This document shows positions 27,269 through 36,462 of a stretch of 64,000 nt of DNA, one piece after another. Position 1 is the first letter of the stretch, and every line of letters begins with the position of its first letter. Both the position numbers and the translations under genes were made by a program. The stretch comes from Bin55 sp965205545 (GTDB lineage Bacteria > Pseudomonadota > Gammaproteobacteria > Pseudomonadales > Azotimanducaceae): contig OZ242170.1 of assembly GCA_965205545.1 (NCBI GenBank), forward strand, positions 248,001 to 312,000, in the 5' to 3' direction. The notes beneath the pieces were generated by a model. That model had not been told where the DNA came from and made no database searches. It saw only the letters and a program-made list of their open reading frames with translations.

Positions 27269-28974
27269 GGACTTTGAGGTATTTTGCTTGTACGTTGCTT
27301 TTTCTAAATGTTGCAGGCAATCTACAAGCACAGTCAGATGACGAAGATACGTTGCTACGTGCTCTGCAGGATGAAATGGATCGTTCGCTTGCTGAACTCC
27401 AGTTGGACGAGGAGCCCGCTCCCTACTTTATCTCCTATCGGGTAGTCGAATCAAACTCAGTCGCATCAACCTTTACATTGGGAGCGCACAATCGTTCCAA
27501 TGGAAGTAGGGGTCGAAGCCTACTGGTAGCAGTGCGCGTTGGAAGCAAGGAACTTGACAACACCAATTATCAATTTGGAGGATTCACTGCATCTAGGGGC
27601 CTCCCATTGACGAATTCGTACGACGAATTGCGACGCAGCATTTGGATGGCTACCGATTCTGCGTACAAGCAAGCCGTTTCAAACCTGTCGTCGAAGCGCT
27701 CGGCATTGGAAAGTCAGACGATCGAGGATCGTCCAAAGGACTTTAGCGACGAAGAGAAATACACATGGATGGGTGAGGAGTCGTTCAGCGTTGCCAGTTC
27801 CAGCGAGGTGTCCACTATTGCTCGGGAGTTGTCAACTTCGTTTCTGGGCCAACCTGATCTATTTGTTTCTTCGGCTACTGCTTCGTCTCGAGCTTTGACA
27901 ACGTTGTACCTTGATTCAGAAGGGAATTTCAACAGATATGAGACGGGGCACTGTTCCGCGACGGTGTTTGCCAAGACCCAATCCACCGACGGCGCCGAGT
28001 TACAGGACGCGTCCACCACGTATGCGCGAAAGTGTTCCGATCTCCCGGATTCAGACTCATTGAAGCAAATGGGGTTAGATTTGGCGGATAGACTCATCGC
28101 ACTACGCGACGCAGAGTCCCTGGACAACTACAACGGTCCAGTTCTCTTAGCCGACAAAGCTGCTGCACAGTTTCTTGGGCTTCAATTGCTCGGACGACTA
28201 GGAGCCTCGCCCACTCCTGTGTCGAGCAATCCTGCTATGGCGCAATCCTTGCGTCGTAACGCAAATCCATTCTTGGACAAGCTCAATGCAAGGGTGTTTC
28301 CCCGATTCATCAACGTTGTCAATGACCCCACTCTGACCGAATTTGAAGGCAACGCGCTACTGGGCAACTACCACGTTGACATGGATGGCATGCCCTCCCG
28401 TCGGACAGAATTAATAGCAAACGGCATGTTGAGAGCGCTTCTGACAGGTCGGGCGCCTACGAAGTCGTTCGACAAGTCTACGGGAAGCAATCGAGGACTC
28501 GGAACGCCGTATCCTGGAAATCTGTTCGTTGAAGCGCGAGATGCGCTAGAGGACAGCGAGCTGCGAACGGAGTTGCATGCCTATGCCCAAGACTATGGAT
28601 TGGAGTTCGCGCTTGTAGTGCGAAAGTTTTCAACTCGTCAAGACTTTTTCAGCGATCCTGTAGCCGCTGCTTCGGTGGGCTTTGGCGGTGGTGGGGGAAT
28701 GACTGCATTCGATGTCGTCAAGCTCTATGAAGATGGTCGAGAAGTTGCTGTCGGACCCATGAGCGTGTCAAATTTCGTAGTTTCGTTCTTTAAGGACATC
28801 GTGGCAGCATCGGCCAGTAGGACGCACTACGATATGTCGCTGTCAGTGGGAAGTTCTAGCTTCGTCTCGATCGTTACGCCATCGCTTTTGTTTGAGGATC
28901 TCAGCTTGAGGTCCGCAGGTGAGGCGAAGCCGAAGCTGCCGCTATTCCCTCATCCCTTGGCTACAGGGCAATGA
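27265..28974 (+). CDS. Secreted TldE/PmbA-like partner (E2)
   Basis: 569 residues starting with GTG 27265 inside the stop of D1. Signal peptide RTLRYFACTLLFLNVAGNLQA, cut before QS. The block DEMDRSLAELQLDEEPAPYFISYRV follows. The core DNYNGPVLLADKAAAQFLG replaces the HExxxH segment. Cys230 and Cys257 make the C-X26-C pair. Family blocks: NVVNDPTLTEFEGNALLGNY, GMPSRRTELIANGMLRALLTGR, GSNRGLGTPYPGNLFV. A glycine run GFGGGGGM interrupts the region near residue 475. Tail KLPLFPHPLATGQ. Presumed to form a heterodimer with D1 because the two are translationally coupled, as TldD and TldE form in E. coli. Confidence 0.87.
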   Translation: MRTLRYFACTLLFLNVAGNLQAQSDDEDTLLRALQDEMDRSLAELQLDEEPAPYFISYRVVESNSVASTFTLGAHNRSNGSRGRSLLVAVRVGSKELDNTNYQFGGFTASRGLPLTNSYDELRRSIWMATDSAYKQAVSNLSSKRSALESQTIEDRPKDFSDEEKYTWMGEESFSVASSSEVSTIARELSTSFLGQPDLFVSSATASSRALTTLYLDSEGNFNRYETGHCSATVFAKTQSTDGAELQDASTTYARKCSDLPDSDSLKQMGLDLADRLIALRDAESLDNYNGPVLLADKAAAQFLGLQLLGRLGASPTPVSSNPAMAQSLRRNANPFLDKLNARVFPRFINVVNDPTLTEFEGNALLGNYHVDMDGMPSRRTELIANGMLRALLTGRAPTKSFDKSTGSNRGLGTPYPGNLFVEARDALEDSELRTELHAYAQDYGLEFALVVRKFSTRQDFFSDPVAAASVGFGGGGGMTAFDVVKLYEDGREVAVGPMSVSNFVVSFFKDIVAASASRTHYDMSLSVGSSSFVSIVTPSLLFEDLSLRSAGEAKPKLPLFPHPLATGQ

Positions 28975-29039
28975 GTTGGAGAGCATTCCTTTCTTGACAC
29001 CAAGAAACGTGGTGAACGACTAGATTGCGATCAATCGCA

Positions 29040-30803
29040 ATGACAGGACTGTCAGGATTGCGCATTGTCGACCGGATTGGTCACCGTCGACTTGGCAACT
29101 TGTGGACGATGCCGAGCATTTCGACTGCATTGTGCCTGTTCGCGCTTGCTTTGTGTGCACCCTTGTACAGCGAAGTCTTGGACGTCATGCAGACCGAACT
29201 AGAAAGGTCGTTTGAGGTCTTGCAGAACGAGCGGACACCCCCTTACTACATGAGCTATGAAATCACCGAGAGTGCGTCAGCATACGTTAGTGCTAGCTTC
29301 GGTGAGGTGACCGATCGTGGTTCGCACACGACCAGATACATAGATATCGATCTGCGCGTTGGCGATTTTTCGCTTGACAACACTCATCCGGTCGAGGGCG
29401 GGACACCCATTCCAGACCTTGGTGCTTATACCATCCCAATTGATGATGTGGACGCCCTGCGTGCTACGCTTTGGCATAGAACCGATCTCGCCTACAAGAA
29501 TGCTCTTTCGCAGTTCACCCGCGTGCGCAATCGAGTGCAATCAACGGTGGAGGCCGATGACAAGTCCGGAGACTTTTCCAAAGTTGAGCCATCTGCCTTC
29601 TCCGAGGACAAGAGAGAACTGAATGCCGACACGACTTTATGGAGTCGAAAACTCGAGCAATATACACATCCTTTTGCCACGTCGCCTATAGTCCAAACTA
29701 GTTCGGCAACGATTAGTGGCGAAGCCGAGACTAGGTGGTTTGTCAATACCGATGGTTCACACGTTCTTGTCTCCCAACCCTACTATCGACTGGTTATTTC
29801 TGCTTCTACAAAGGCCGATGATGGAATGGTGCTTGGGCTCGTCCGTACGTTTGATTCGGTCACTCCAGATCGCTTGCTAGATGACGAAAAGGTTTTGGCG
29901 GGTGTGAATTCCATGATTAATGAACTTCAGGCACTTCGAGAAGCGCCTTTGGTTGATCCGTATACGGGACCGGCAGTGTTGTCTGGTCGAGCCACAGGTG
30001 TGTTTCTGCACGAGATTCTTGGTCACCCTTTAGAGGGGCATCGCCAGAAGTCTGAGGATGAGAGTCAGACCTTTCGAAAACAAGTAGGCCAAGAGATACT
30101 GCCGGAGGGATTTTCCGTGGTATTTGACCCCTCCATGGAAGTATTTGGTCAGACTGAGTTGATTGGCAGCTACAAGTTTGACAACGAAGGAGTTAGGGGC
30201 CAAAGGGTCGTCGTTATCGACAACGGCGTTCTCAAAGGCTTCCTTTTGTCTAGAGCTCCAATCGAAGGCTATCCTGAATCGAACGGCCATGGACGCAAGC
30301 AGTTCGGACATGCGGTAGTCGCACGTCAATCGAATCTTCTGCTTGAAGTCGACAACCCAGTTTCCCCTGAGGAACTTGAAGCTATGCTGCTACAACAGGT
30401 TGAGGAGCAAGGCAAGGAATTTGGTCTGTATTTCAAAGACATAACGGGAGGATTTACCACTACGCAACGTGACTCTCCTAGTGCTTTCAATGTAACTCCT
30501 GTATTGGTGTACAAGATATATGGAGATGGTTCGAGGGAATTGGTTCGGGGAGTCAATCTCATTGGGACTCCTCTGGCGACGTTGAGTGAAGTGACTGCGG
30601 CAGCCTCAGACTTTGAAGTCTTCAACGGCATTTGTGGAGGTGAATCCGGAAGCGTTCCTGTGTCTGCTGTTGCCCCGTCGATCCTGGTTTCTCAAATCGA
30701 GGTTCAAAAGGCGGAAGTTTCGCGAGACATTCCACCGATTCTGCCTTCGCCTGTTAGTAACTCGTCGGCCCATCAGATGAATTCCACAGGTGCTATCCAA
30801 TGA
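29040..30803 (+). CDS. Secreted TldD-like metallopeptidase (D2)
   Basis: 587 residues from ATG 29040. A TTG at 29025 and an ATG at 29109 are alternatives, the latter starting just before the hydrophobic stretch ISTALCLFALALCAPLYS. No start has a good ribosome site. After the signal comes RSFEVLQNERTPPYYMSYEITES. The catalytic segment is YTGPAVLSGRATGVFLHEILGH then PLEGHRQ. Counted from ATG 29040, the HExxxH histidines are 324 and 328 and Cys532 is in FNGICGGESG, so the zinc site is complete. Pro replaces the Arg that follows HEILGH in D1 and D4. Tail SRDIPPILPSPV. The stop overlaps the E3 start (ATGA). Confidence 0.87.
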   Translation: MTGLSGLRIVDRIGHRRLGNLWTMPSISTALCLFALALCAPLYSEVLDVMQTELERSFEVLQNERTPPYYMSYEITESASAYVSASFGEVTDRGSHTTRYIDIDLRVGDFSLDNTHPVEGGTPIPDLGAYTIPIDDVDALRATLWHRTDLAYKNALSQFTRVRNRVQSTVEADDKSGDFSKVEPSAFSEDKRELNADTTLWSRKLEQYTHPFATSPIVQTSSATISGEAETRWFVNTDGSHVLVSQPYYRLVISASTKADDGMVLGLVRTFDSVTPDRLLDDEKVLAGVNSMINELQALREAPLVDPYTGPAVLSGRATGVFLHEILGHPLEGHRQKSEDESQTFRKQVGQEILPEGFSVVFDPSMEVFGQTELIGSYKFDNEGVRGQRVVVIDNGVLKGFLLSRAPIEGYPESNGHGRKQFGHAVVARQSNLLLEVDNPVSPEELEAMLLQQVEEQGKEFGLYFKDITGGFTTTQRDSPSAFNVTPVLVYKIYGDGSRELVRGVNLIGTPLATLSEVTAAASDFEVFNGICGGESGSVPVSAVAPSILVSQIEVQKAEVSRDIPPILPSPVSNSSAHQMNSTGAIQ

Positions 30804-32596
30804 GACGAGCATTCACGTGCGCAGTCACGTTTTGCTGGGTCGCTTTGGCTGGAAGCGTTCACGCCAACGAGAGCGACAGCGACATACTACGGCGCGCGAT
30901 GCAAGACGAGTTGGATCGTTCTCTTAGCGAGCTTCAGTTGGAAGGCGAACCGAAACCTTACTTCATCTCCTACACGGTTATGGAGCTTGAGTCTCATTCC
31001 GTGCAGTACGTACTTGGCTCGCACGATTCTTCGAATACAAACAAAAGACGGACGCTACTTGTGGATGTGCGAGTAGGAAATTCCGAGCTTGACAACACTG
31101 GATTCCTGGACTTGAACGACGATCGAATCGCGATCGACCTCGGAATAATGGGATCGGCTCTTCCCTTGCGGGAAAATTACGACGAACTTCGACGCGTTAT
31201 GTGGTTAGCTACAGATGCTGCCTATAAAGCGGCGACGAAAACGTACTCAGCCAAGAAATCAGCATTGGAAAACCAGATTGTTGGGTCTAGGACAACGGAT
31301 TTCAGCGTCGAAGAGCCCTACCTATACCTAGAAGGATCTGATCACTCAAATCTCACCTTTGAAGAGGTGGCTGGTATTGCCCGAGAGGTGTCCCTGGCAT
31401 TCGCGGATCAACCCAATGTGTTTGCGTCTTCGGCACAAGTTCAAAGCACAGTAACCACGCGCACCTACCTCGACACTGAGGGGAATCACAACCGGCTCTC
31501 CACTCCGCAATGCACAGTCAGGGCAACGGCTAGGACCCAAGCATTGGACGGAGCGGTAATTCACGACTCGACGAACACGTACTCAAGGAATTGCTCCGAT
31601 CTTCCACCCATCGATTTGCTTAGATCCGAGGCAGTTGCCATGGTCGAGCGACTTGAAGCCCGACGCGACGCGGAGCCTTTATACGTTTATAGTGGTCCAG
31701 TTCTATTCGAACCTGATGCAGCTGCACATTTCCTGAACCAAGTACTAGCAAAGTTGCTCGGAGCAACTTCGGTGCCTGAGACGGGAGATCCGCAGTGGGA
31801 CAGAAACCTCGAGCAACTTGCCAATCCTTTCGTCGCCAAGATTGATGCACGAGTTTTTCCGAGGACGCTTAGTGTCTTCAATGACCCGACAATGTCGGAA
31901 TACCAAGGCAGACAATTGCTTGGCAGCTATGCTGTAGACGCACAAGGTATGCCTACTCGGCGCACGGAATTGATTACAAGAGGCATACTAAAGACGCTGC
32001 TTACCACTCGCGACCCCGTCGACGCGCTAGTAAATTCCACGGGCAGCCACAGAGGGTATGGAAATCCTCTACCAGGCAATCTCTTCATCGTGCCCGAAAG
32101 TGGTCTTTCGATGGATGAACTGCGAACTGAGCTGATCGAGTTGGCAAAGGAGAATGGATCCGACTTTGCTCTACTTGTACGCAAGATGCAACGCATGGAT
32201 GACTTCGACGGTAGCGACGGACCGATGGATGAGTCTTTCCTAACCCAGTTCAGTGGCGGGATTGCTGCCATGCCCGCCATAGATGTAGTCAAGATTTACA
32301 CTGATGGACGAGAGGTCAAAGTATTGCCACTAGTAGTAACAGACTTTGTCGACAGCCACTTTAGGGACATTGTGGCAACCTCGGCAGAGACGTTTCACTT
32401 CGACGTTGCCATTTCTCCATTCGGAAACATGAATATAGTCACGTTGTTCACCGAAGGTCTATCGGCACTCCATCGCGGCAAAGAATTCATTTCAATTATC
32501 ACTCCGGCGTTGCTGTTTGAGGATCTGAGCCTTCGAAGTGCCGTAGGATTCAAGCCCAATCTACCCGTAGTTCCGCACCCTCTAGCTCAAGATTGA
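30800..32596 (+). CDS. Secreted TldE/PmbA-like partner (E3)
   Basis: 598 residues, ATG 30800 overlapping the D2 stop by four bases. Signal peptide RRAFTCAVTFCWVALAGSVHA, cut before NE. N-terminal block DELDRSLSELQLEGEPKPYFISYTV. Core YVYSGPVLFEPDAAAHFLN lacks HExxxH. C-X26-C pair at Cys238 and Cys265. Family blocks FNDPTMSEYQGRQLLGSY, GMPTRRTELITRGILKTLLTTR, GSHRGYGNPLPGNLFIV. It is longer than E2 because of extra sequence near residues 540-565 (SPFGNMNIVTLFTEGLSALH), a feature shared with E4. Tail KPNLPVVPHPLAQD. Presumed partner of D2. Confidence 0.87.
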   Translation: MRRAFTCAVTFCWVALAGSVHANESDSDILRRAMQDELDRSLSELQLEGEPKPYFISYTVMELESHSVQYVLGSHDSSNTNKRRTLLVDVRVGNSELDNTGFLDLNDDRIAIDLGIMGSALPLRENYDELRRVMWLATDAAYKAATKTYSAKKSALENQIVGSRTTDFSVEEPYLYLEGSDHSNLTFEEVAGIAREVSLAFADQPNVFASSAQVQSTVTTRTYLDTEGNHNRLSTPQCTVRATARTQALDGAVIHDSTNTYSRNCSDLPPIDLLRSEAVAMVERLEARRDAEPLYVYSGPVLFEPDAAAHFLNQVLAKLLGATSVPETGDPQWDRNLEQLANPFVAKIDARVFPRTLSVFNDPTMSEYQGRQLLGSYAVDAQGMPTRRTELITRGILKTLLTTRDPVDALVNSTGSHRGYGNPLPGNLFIVPESGLSMDELRTELIELAKENGSDFALLVRKMQRMDDFDGSDGPMDESFLTQFSGGIAAMPAIDVVKIYTDGREVKVLPLVVTDFVDSHFRDIVATSAETFHFDVAISPFGNMNIVTLFTEGLSALHRGKEFISIITPALLFEDLSLRSAVGFKPNLPVVPHPLAQD

Positions 32597-32710
32597 CGAC
32601 ACCTGTTTAACATTACTGCCTGCAACATTTGCTTCAAATTTGTGGACAACATGTCCCAATTTTCAAACAATCGATAGTTGTAAACCAATAGTTCCTCCAG
32701 AAAGGAGACG

Positions 32711-34417
32711 ATGAATGTGAAACGATTCATTTGCATCTTGCTACTCGCCCAGGTGGTGTTTGCTGGGTCTATGGTCGGAGCGGACTTCGACGCTCTCGAG
32801 GTGATGTATCGAGAAGTACAACGGTCCATGAAAGCGCTTCAAGAACACGACGAACCGCCTTACTACATCAGCTATGAAGTTACGGAAGATGTTGCGGCCA
32901 CAGTTAGTGGAGCGTTTGGAAAAGCAACAAGTGAAAACTACATCGTAAGCAGGTACTTGGATATCGATCTGAGATTGGGCAGCTATTCACTTGACAACAC
33001 TCATCCACTTCGTGGAGGACTGGGTGCGCAGGCGAGCGGACCGGCTACCACACCCATCGAGGATGAAGAAGCGCTTCGGACCACTCTTTGGTTCCATACC
33101 GACGTTGCCTACAAGCAGGCGTTGGCGCAATTCTCAAGGGTCAAGTCCGCAGTGCAATCAAGCGTCAGACCCGTCTTTCGCGTAGGGGACTATTCTAGTT
33201 ATCCTGTACGGAAATATAGTGAACCTAGGATTGAACTAGAAGCCGATCTGCCGCAATGGAGAGACAAGATTCGGCTTTACACGAAACCGTTCTCAGAAGC
33301 AGCGTTCATTAAGGACAACTATGCGTACGTCTTTGGCGATGTAGAGACGAGATGGTTTGTCAATTCGGACGGGTCCAGAGTCTTGGTTTCGCACCCTTAC
33401 TATCGCCTGGTAATTCAAGCTACCACCAAGGCTGATGATGGAATGGAGTTGTCCGTCGAGCGAACCTTTGACGCTAGCACGCCTGAACAGGTGTTGCAGG
33501 ATGAGAAGGTCATGGATGCAGTAAGTAGCATGATCGAGGATCTACAAGCGCTTCGCGATGCTCCCTTGGTTGAGCCGTATACCGGACCTGCGATTCTGTC
33601 GGGAAGATCGACAGGCGTTTTCTTTCACGAGGTTTTAGGTCACCGAGTAGAGGGACATCGGCAGCGACTGCTCGATGAAGCGCAAACATTCCATTCGCAA
33701 CTCAACCAGCGTCTGCTCCCATCAAGCTTTTCCGTCGTGTTTGATCCAACAATTCGCGAATTTGACGGAGTTGAGCTGATTGGCGATTACAAGTTCGACA
33801 ATCAGGGAGTTGAAGCTCAACGGGTCGTAATCGTCAATCGCGGAGTCTTGAAGGGCTTCTTGATGTCCAAGACTCCCATTATGGGATTCTTCAAGTCCAA
33901 TGGACATGGACGTAAGAACTACGGTTACCCAGTTGTTTCGCGCCAATCCAATCTCTTTGTCGAAGTCCGCAATCCGCATTCGAGGGAAGAGCTTGAAGCG
34001 ATGCTCATGGATCGGATCAAGGAGCAAGGAAAGCCATTTGGTCTGTACTTCGAGGACGTCAGGGGCGGATTCACCCTGACTGGTCGCTCAATGCCAAATG
34101 CATTCAACGTGAGTCCGGTTATGGTCTATCGACTGTATAGCGATGGGACCAAGGAACTGGTGAGGGGAGTGGACTTGATCGGCACTCCGCTTTCGACATT
34201 TAGTCGAGTCGAAGCGGGAGCGGACGACTACGAAGTGTTCAATGATGTATGCGATGCGGAATCTGGGCAGCTTCCGGTCTCAACCGTTGCACCTTCAATC
34301 TTGATCTCTCAGATTGAGGTGCAGAAAACTGAGAGCTCGCGAGACATACCTCCAATACTTCCTTCGCCGGTGTCTCAAATCATCGAACAATCCAGCTCAC
34401 AGGCTAGGAGAGAATGA
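32711..34417 (+). CDS. Secreted TldD-like metallopeptidase (D3), most divergent catalytic paralogue
   Basis: 568 residues. AAAGGAG lies 3-4 bases before ATG 32711. The GTG two codons later (32717) has better spacing and gives a normal signal peptide KRFICILLLAQVVFAGSMVGA, so it may be the real start. The zinc site is intact: HEVLGH then RVEGHRQ, with His306 and His310, and Cys514. The Cys context differs from the other three, FNDVCDAESG rather than a CG dipeptide. The stretch after the motif also differs (LLDEAQTFHSQLNQRLLP), as does the 150-170 region (SSVRPVFRVGDYSSYP), so substrate preference may differ. Tail SSRDIPPILPSPV. The stop overlaps the E4 start (ATGA). Confidence 0.87.
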   Translation: MNVKRFICILLLAQVVFAGSMVGADFDALEVMYREVQRSMKALQEHDEPPYYISYEVTEDVAATVSGAFGKATSENYIVSRYLDIDLRLGSYSLDNTHPLRGGLGAQASGPATTPIEDEEALRTTLWFHTDVAYKQALAQFSRVKSAVQSSVRPVFRVGDYSSYPVRKYSEPRIELEADLPQWRDKIRLYTKPFSEAAFIKDNYAYVFGDVETRWFVNSDGSRVLVSHPYYRLVIQATTKADDGMELSVERTFDASTPEQVLQDEKVMDAVSSMIEDLQALRDAPLVEPYTGPAILSGRSTGVFFHEVLGHRVEGHRQRLLDEAQTFHSQLNQRLLPSSFSVVFDPTIREFDGVELIGDYKFDNQGVEAQRVVIVNRGVLKGFLMSKTPIMGFFKSNGHGRKNYGYPVVSRQSNLFVEVRNPHSREELEAMLMDRIKEQGKPFGLYFEDVRGGFTLTGRSMPNAFNVSPVMVYRLYSDGTKELVRGVDLIGTPLSTFSRVEAGADDYEVFNDVCDAESGQLPVSTVAPSILISQIEVQKTESSRDIPPILPSPVSQIIEQSSSQARRE

Positions 34418-36207
34418 TGAGAGGTCTGGCAAGCTTTGTGCTTGTGCTTGGGGTTGCTGTGATTGCAGGCGCACAATCCACCGAGGACAATGTTCTCATT
34501 CGCGCTCTGCAGGATGAGATGGACCGTTCTTTGGCAGAACTCCGGCTCGAAAACGAGCCTCCACCTTATTTCATCTCGTACTCGGTTCTGGAAAGGAACA
34601 ATTCAACCGTATCCTATGTTTTGGGCGCACATGACGGCACGAATTCCACCCGAGCTCGCCTGCTAACCGTTGTGGTCAGGGTTGGCTCCAAACAGCTCGA
34701 CAACACAAACTTTCTGCTCTTGGAGCCACCTCCCGATCAGCTTGGTGAGATGGGTGCGCCGCATGTACTTCCATTGACCGACGACTACGACGAATTGCGG
34801 CGGTCCATTTGGGTTGCCACGGACCAGGCATACAAGGCGGCATTGACCCACTACGCAGCCAAGGCATCGGCTATCGCGAACCAAGCTAACGAGGAACGTA
34901 CCGATGACTTTAGTGTGGAGGAACCACATGAGTACGTCGACGACCAGATTCCGACCGGACTTGAGCTCGGTCGACTCGCTAGTTTTGCACGTCAGGCTTC
35001 TGAAGTGTTCCGAGGACGGCCAGAGATTTTTTCGTCCTATGCCGCCGCTTCCAGCAGCACGACCAAGCGGACCTTCATTGATTCCGAAGGCAATTTTCAT
35101 CGCTATAGCGCAGAACTTTGCAACGTGCGAACTCACGCGCACACTCAGACTGCTACTGGAGCGATTGTCAAAGACGGCACTTCGGCCTTTACACGCGATT
35201 GTTCCAGACTTCCGGACATTGAGCTACTGAAAGCAGATGTAGCCTACATGGCAGAACACCTAATAGCTCAACGAATGGCAGAATCGCTCGACGCCTACGC
35301 GGGTCCCGTATATATGGAGAGCAAGGCCGCAGCGGAATTCCTGAACCAAGCATTGTCTGGATTGTTGGTAGCGGTTCCAGTTCCCATGACGAGTAGCCCT
35401 CAATTGAATGCCCAGACTCAGAACATCGCCAACCAGCTTCTTCACAGAATTGGCGCACGAGTCTTTCCTCGGAACATAACTGTTGTCAATGATCCAACGC
35501 TCAACGATTATCACGAGCGGTTGCTATTGGGTAGCTACTCGGTTGATAGTGAAGGAATGCCTGCGAGACGTACAGAACTGATTTCCAATGGCATTCTCAA
35601 GAATCTTCTGACGACGCGATCTCCAGTTGCCGGTTTAGCAACCACTACAGGGAGTCACCGCGGATTACCAGTTCCTCTTCCCGGCAACTTACTTCTGGTT
35701 GCGGAAGGAGGTGTTTCACAAGAATCAATTCAGGATCAGCTCATTGACATTGCGGAATCCAATGGCTCCGACTTTGCGTTGATTGCCAAGAAAATTGCCA
35801 ACACTCAGGAAATAGAGATGGCACAGGTAGAAATGTCCGAGATCGTGAGTGCGACTATGGAGGGAAAAATTGCAGTTCTGCCTGCAATTCACCTAGTCAA
35901 GTTGTATCCGGACGGACGTGAAGTTCCCATACAACCAATGGTAATCGTGGATTTTGTCCCAGCGCATTTCCGGGACATTGTGGCCACTACCAACGAAAGT
36001 CACCTTCATGACGTGCCGGTGTACCCGTTGACTGGGCTTAATGTATTGATGGCTATGGCTAGAGGTCCAGGAGCGCTTTCGGGATATGACCAGACCTACA
36101 GCTCAATTGTTACACCAGGATTGTTATTCGAAGAAATGACGCTGCGTATTTCCAGCGATCAAACACCTAGATTGCCTTACACTCCCCATCCAATGGCGGG
36201 AGAATGA
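34414..36207 (+). CDS. Secreted TldE/PmbA-like partner (E4)
   Basis: 597 residues, ATG 34414 overlapping the D3 stop. Signal peptide MMRGLASFVLVLGVAVIAGA, cut before QS. Block DEMDRSLAELRLENEPPPYFISYSV. Core DAYAGPVYMESKAAAEFLN in place of HExxxH. C-X26-C pair Cys236 and Cys263. Family blocks NDPTLNDYHERLLLGSY, GMPARRTELISNGILKNLLTTR, GSHRGLPVPLPGNLLLV. Like E3 it has an insert near residues 535-560 (PLTGLNVLMAMARGPGAL). Tail TPRLPYTPHPMAGE. Presumed partner of D3. Confidence 0.87.
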   Translation: MMRGLASFVLVLGVAVIAGAQSTEDNVLIRALQDEMDRSLAELRLENEPPPYFISYSVLERNNSTVSYVLGAHDGTNSTRARLLTVVVRVGSKQLDNTNFLLLEPPPDQLGEMGAPHVLPLTDDYDELRRSIWVATDQAYKAALTHYAAKASAIANQANEERTDDFSVEEPHEYVDDQIPTGLELGRLASFARQASEVFRGRPEIFSSYAAASSSTTKRTFIDSEGNFHRYSAELCNVRTHAHTQTATGAIVKDGTSAFTRDCSRLPDIELLKADVAYMAEHLIAQRMAESLDAYAGPVYMESKAAAEFLNQALSGLLVAVPVPMTSSPQLNAQTQNIANQLLHRIGARVFPRNITVVNDPTLNDYHERLLLGSYSVDSEGMPARRTELISNGILKNLLTTRSPVAGLATTTGSHRGLPVPLPGNLLLVAEGGVSQESIQDQLIDIAESNGSDFALIAKKIANTQEIEMAQVEMSEIVSATMEGKIAVLPAIHLVKLYPDGREVPIQPMVIVDFVPAHFRDIVATTNESHLHDVPVYPLTGLNVLMAMARGPGALSGYDQTYSSIVTPGLLFEEMTLRISSDQTPRLPYTPHPMAGE

Positions 36208-36462
36208 AACTCGCAATGTCCTCAGCTGGATTCCCGATGTCGTCGCGTAGGCATTGATTACCTCTGTTGGAGCAATTGATTTGCTCAGCCAGATGGTTGC
36301 TCCGCTTCTTGAATTGCATTCGCATCCGATCCGGCGAATGTGTAGGGTTTGTTGGACTTGTACTATATCGTTCACCAATCTTTGATAGAACAAGACCAAC
36401 ACTCACTCCCAATTCAACGTTGGATTGTTGCAAATTCCATCTAAGTTGAAGACTAACGCCCT
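36208..36462. other. Gap between E4 and D4
   Basis: 255 bases, the second long gap inside the array. A short hairpin GAGCAA-TTGAT-TTGCTC lies near 36270-36286, without a T-run. No gene or convincing promoter is visible. It may mark the start of a separate D4-E5 transcript. Confidence 0.35.

Noticed and set aside
36270..36286. Hairpin GAGCAA/TTGCTC as a terminator inside the array
   Set aside because: Six-base stem with no following T-run; too weak to call.
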